The translations under genes were made by a program, and so were the position numbers. 64,000 nucleotides of DNA from positions 1-64,000 of the forward strand of contig CAKPBC010000004.1 in assembly GCA_934140155.1 (NCBI GenBank). The letters run 5' to 3'. Below the pieces are notes generated by a model, which searched no databases, had not been told where the DNA came from, and worked only from the letters and a program-made list of their open reading frames with translations. Origin of the DNA: an uncultured Bacilli bacterium (GTDB lineage Bacteria; Bacillota_I; Bacilli_A; RFN20; CAG-826). Positions 61,925 to 64,000 of the stretch are shown here, piece after piece. Position 1 is the stretch's first letter; each line of letters opens with the position of its first letter.

Positions 61925-62411
61925 AATTATTATTTTGAATAAACTGTATCAACATATTTTACTAACTTATTATCATCATGATCTGCACAAGGAATTTTCA
62001 TATCTAGTTCTATTTATTTTTCAATAGAATAATAGTTTTAATAAAAATTGCTTTGTGTCATTAATACTTTCAATTAATTTGAAAACATTTTTATTATGTT
62101 CGAATTTGTTTGTTCAATAAAACTGTTTAATTTTAAAACTATTAATTCATTTTCGGTTTTGACTTCTCAAGTGCAGCATAAATGCTTTTAAGTTTTTAAA
62201 ATCATCTAATCCAAAATTGATTGTAGTTAACCAATACTCAATTAATATTAGATATTTTGAGTTCACTTTATAATAATATATAGTTCAAAAATTAGATTAT
62301 TCTTCACATTCAAAACATTTTAACGAACAATCAGTCAAATATTTTTTTCAAAAATTCTTCAATTGTAATAAGACTAACCTTTGGGTCTTTAGAAAATCTT
62401 TTTGTTTTCAT
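61925..62411 (-). pseudogene. Decayed gene remnant in a gene-poor stretch
   Basis: A good ribosome site (AAAAGGA) and ATG at 62411 begin MKTKRFSKDPKVSLITIEEF but stop at 62331. Beyond it, coding-like stretches continue in shifting frames (for example LIEYWLTTINFGLDDFKNLK) with many stops, so a former gene of about 150 residues seems to have decayed. No family is recognised. Otherwise this 555-bp stretch holds no gene. Confidence 0.4.
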
Positions 62412-62466
62412 ATTGTTGCATTCCTTTTATCTATTTATCCAAATAAAATATTCCTACCAGAAAACG

Positions 62467-62964
62467 CTACTTCTTACTATACTTTTCAAGTAATGGTAGT
62501 AATTGTTCTAATATCCATTTTTTTACTGTTTCAAAATCAGAATCATAATATATAGCACCTGCTATAGCTTCTAAGTATGGGCTATGTTTTTTATTTACAA
62601 CTTGTTCATGAACAGGAATATTAGGCTCACTAGAAAAATGCAACTCATTATATGCATGATCTATCCATTTTTCTTTTTTAATAACTTCATTAAATGTAGA
62701 ATTACTTTCCAAATCTTTCTTTATTGTTGTGATTTTTCCTTTGTTGTCTATATTATCAATTCTATAAATTTTATCCGAAAGAACAAATTTAATAAGTGCA
62801 TCACCAACGACTGCTAAGCCATCATTTTGATAAGAGTTATTTCTTGTTTTTTTACCTGATTTAATAGCGCACATAGCTTTGGATAAATAATAAATATTAT
62901 TAAACTTATATTTTAATTTTTTCTCTAATTTATGCATTTCTACTATTATTCTACTTGTATCCAT
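62467..62964 (-). CDS. RNase III-domain protein lacking dsRBD, with degenerate active site
   Basis: A 165-residue protein with only an RNase III-type helical domain. NDGLAVVGDALIKFVLSDKIY (in two parts) aligns with the NERLEFLGD motif and LEAIAGAIYYDSD with the (D)xxEAxIGAIYLD motif. Of the four catalytic acidic residues, the Asp of GDA and the Glu of LEA remain, but the E40-type residue is Ala and the D107-type residue is Pro. A second dsRNA-binding domain is missing. It might be a Mini-III-like or non-catalytic protein. It resembles MrnC-type length but not its context. Confidence 0.65.
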   Translation of the reverse strand: MDTSRIIVEMHKLEKKLKYKFNNIYYLSKAMCAIKSGKKTRNNSYQNDGLAVVGDALIKFVLSDKIYRIDNIDNKGKITTIKKDLESNSTFNEVIKKEKWIDHAYNELHFSSEPNIPVHEQVVNKKHSPYLEAIAGAIYYDSDFETVKKWILEQLLPLLEKYSKK

Positions 62965-63004
62965 ATTGTTCTCCTAATAAATTGTTTAACATAATAAATT
63001 AATG

Positions 63005-64000
63005 TTACATTTGATCTTCTGTAGCGCCAAATATATATTGTATTGTTCCTGATTTATTCCAATTATCACTCCAATCAGTTGGCTTTAACAAAGCCTCACA
63101 ATAAACATTGATTGTACAATTTTTAAATGGGCTTCCATAAATTGTTGTGATAGTTTTAGGAATAAAGATTTTGTTTAATGATGTACAACCATTAAATACT
63201 CCATCGTATAAAGTAGTTACACTACTTGGTAGTTTAATAGTTGTAAGTGATTCACATGATTGGAACGCACCTGTCTTTATAGCTGTTACATTCTCCCCAA
63301 TTGCCACTGATTTTAGTGATGTGCATCTTAAGAACAAGTAACTTTCAATTGTTGTTAAACCATTTGGCAAAACAATTGATTCAAGTGAAGTACACCTTTC
63401 AAAAGCATACTCTCCAATTGAAGTAACACTATTTGGAATAGTAATAGATTTTAATGAAGTACAATTAGAAAAAGCATATTCTCCTATACTTAAAATTCCA
63501 TCTGGTATTACGATACTTTCTATATAAGTATTATTTTTAAATGCGTTCTTTCTAATTGCTTTTACCGAAATGCCATTAATATTAGCAGGAATTTGAGGGT
63601 TACTATCTTGACCAATATATCTAATTAATTTAATGTAATTATCTTCGCTATTGCCTATAACTGCATATTCAAATGATTCAAATATATCATGCTCGCTAAC
63701 ATTAAATTCTACATAATTACTTCCAGCCCACCAAGTATTCCAACCATCATTACCGGTTTCATTTTTATAATAAATAACTATGTCATCTAAATTTTCAAAT
63801 GCATAATCATCAATTTGAGTAACACTAGTAGGAATTTCAATTGACTTTAACGAATCACAATATGAAAACGCTGACTCCTCAATTTTTTGTAAACTCATTG
63901 GTAAATTAATATCATTTAACATTTTAGCGTTATAAAATGCTTTATAAGAAATCTTGCTAATAGTTGTTGGCAATGTGATTTTTTGAACACCACTATTTTC
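63005..64000 (-). CDS. BspA-like leucine-rich-repeat protein (truncated at the window end)
   Basis: The frame stays open to the window edge, so the start is missing. At least 330 residues of LRR_5-type repeats are visible, each about 23 residues with forms such as SIGEYAFSNCTSLKSITIPN and TIESYLFLRCTSLKSV. The C-terminal segment (NKSGTIQYIFGATEDQM) lies outside the repeats. Such proteins are usually surface-exposed adhesins or scaffolds in gut bacteria. Export and anchoring signals lie outside the window. Confidence 0.9.
   Translation of the reverse strand, partial: ENSGVQKITLPTTISKISYKAFYNAKMLNDINLPMSLQKIEESAFSYCDSLKSIEIPTSVTQIDDYAFENLDDIVIYYKNETGNDGWNTWWAGSNYVEFNVSEHDIFESFEYAVIGNSEDNYIKLIRYIGQDSNPQIPANINGISVKAIRKNAFKNNTYIESIVIPDGILSIGEYAFSNCTSLKSITIPNSVTSIGEYAFERCTSLESIVLPNGLTTIESYLFLRCTSLKSVAIGENVTAIKTGAFQSCESLTTIKLPSSVTTLYDGVFNGCTSLNKIFIPKTITTIYGSPFKNCTINVYCEALLKPTDWSDNWNKSGTIQYIFGATEDQM

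Overview
The window is AT-rich DNA with closely packed genes, short intergenic gaps, clear AGGAG-type ribosome binding sites, and TGA used as an ordinary stop (for example the serine dehydratase and the IMPase-like gene). Membrane-tethered lipoproteins, an Agr/LytTR two-component system, spermidine-type transport, ECF-type vitamin uptake and a complete bile-salt-hydrolase-type enzyme together suggest a gut-dwelling, low-GC Bacillota (Erysipelotrichia/RF39-like Bacilli are plausible). The genus cannot be fixed from the sequence alone.

Layout. 0.1-0.5 kb: a tRNA operon (Cys-Arg-Pro) with its own promoter and terminator. 0.6-5.4 kb: potABCD polyamine ABC transporter with an unusual PotD and a long PotA. 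5.8-10.5 kb: a LysR regulator divergent from a membrane protein, a cation/proton antiporter, an MgtC-family protein and a thioredoxin-like lipoprotein. 10.6-11.9 kb: an amidohydrolase. 12.0-16.4 kb: a tight three-gene operon of an MBL-fold hydrolase, a TIR-NACHT/STAND-TPR protein and an IMPase/CysQ-like phosphatase, a strong candidate for an undescribed defence or signalling system. 16.4-21.0 kb: a RiPP-maturation-like operon (HprK-like kinase, PqqD-like protein, S26-type peptidase, ABC exporter, nucleotidyltransferase, lipoprotein) with no local precursor or cyclase. 21.1-22.9 kb: an amidase lipoprotein and a flavin-reductase/PCP_red-like protein.

23.0-31.5 kb and 50.2-57.0 kb are two paralogous surface loci. 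Each has a GH3 glycosidase of inverted domain order anchored at both ends, large secreted beta-rich proteins, and a 41-43-residue peptide with a YxxP leader that could be a substrate of the orphan RiPP operon. The second locus lies directly behind a LytTR/GHKL two-component system. A pair of 10-bp direct repeats 21 bp apart sits just upstream of its promoter, so the regulator probably switches on that locus.

31.6-36.8 kb holds housekeeping and small genes (gpsA, GNATs, cupin) and a manganese riboswitch (yybP-ykoY type) driving mntP and a CaCA exchanger. 36.9-43.5 kb looks accessory: a gene of unknown function, a TIR-methyltransferase fusion, an ECF sigma/anti-sigma operon with a frameshifted last gene, an XRE-acetyltransferase fusion, and a dead regulator fragment beside tRNA-Gly. 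43.6-47.4 kb holds an ECF S component and an rRNA methyltransferase gene that was duplicated; the second copy is a pseudogene and a dehydrogenase gene lies between them. 47.5-50.1 kb: an AEC transporter and two membrane proteins. 57.2-64 kb: the two-component system, a bile-salt-hydrolase-like enzyme, L-serine dehydratase, a decayed stretch, an RNase III-like protein with degenerate catalytic residues, and a BspA-like leucine-rich-repeat protein cut by the window end.
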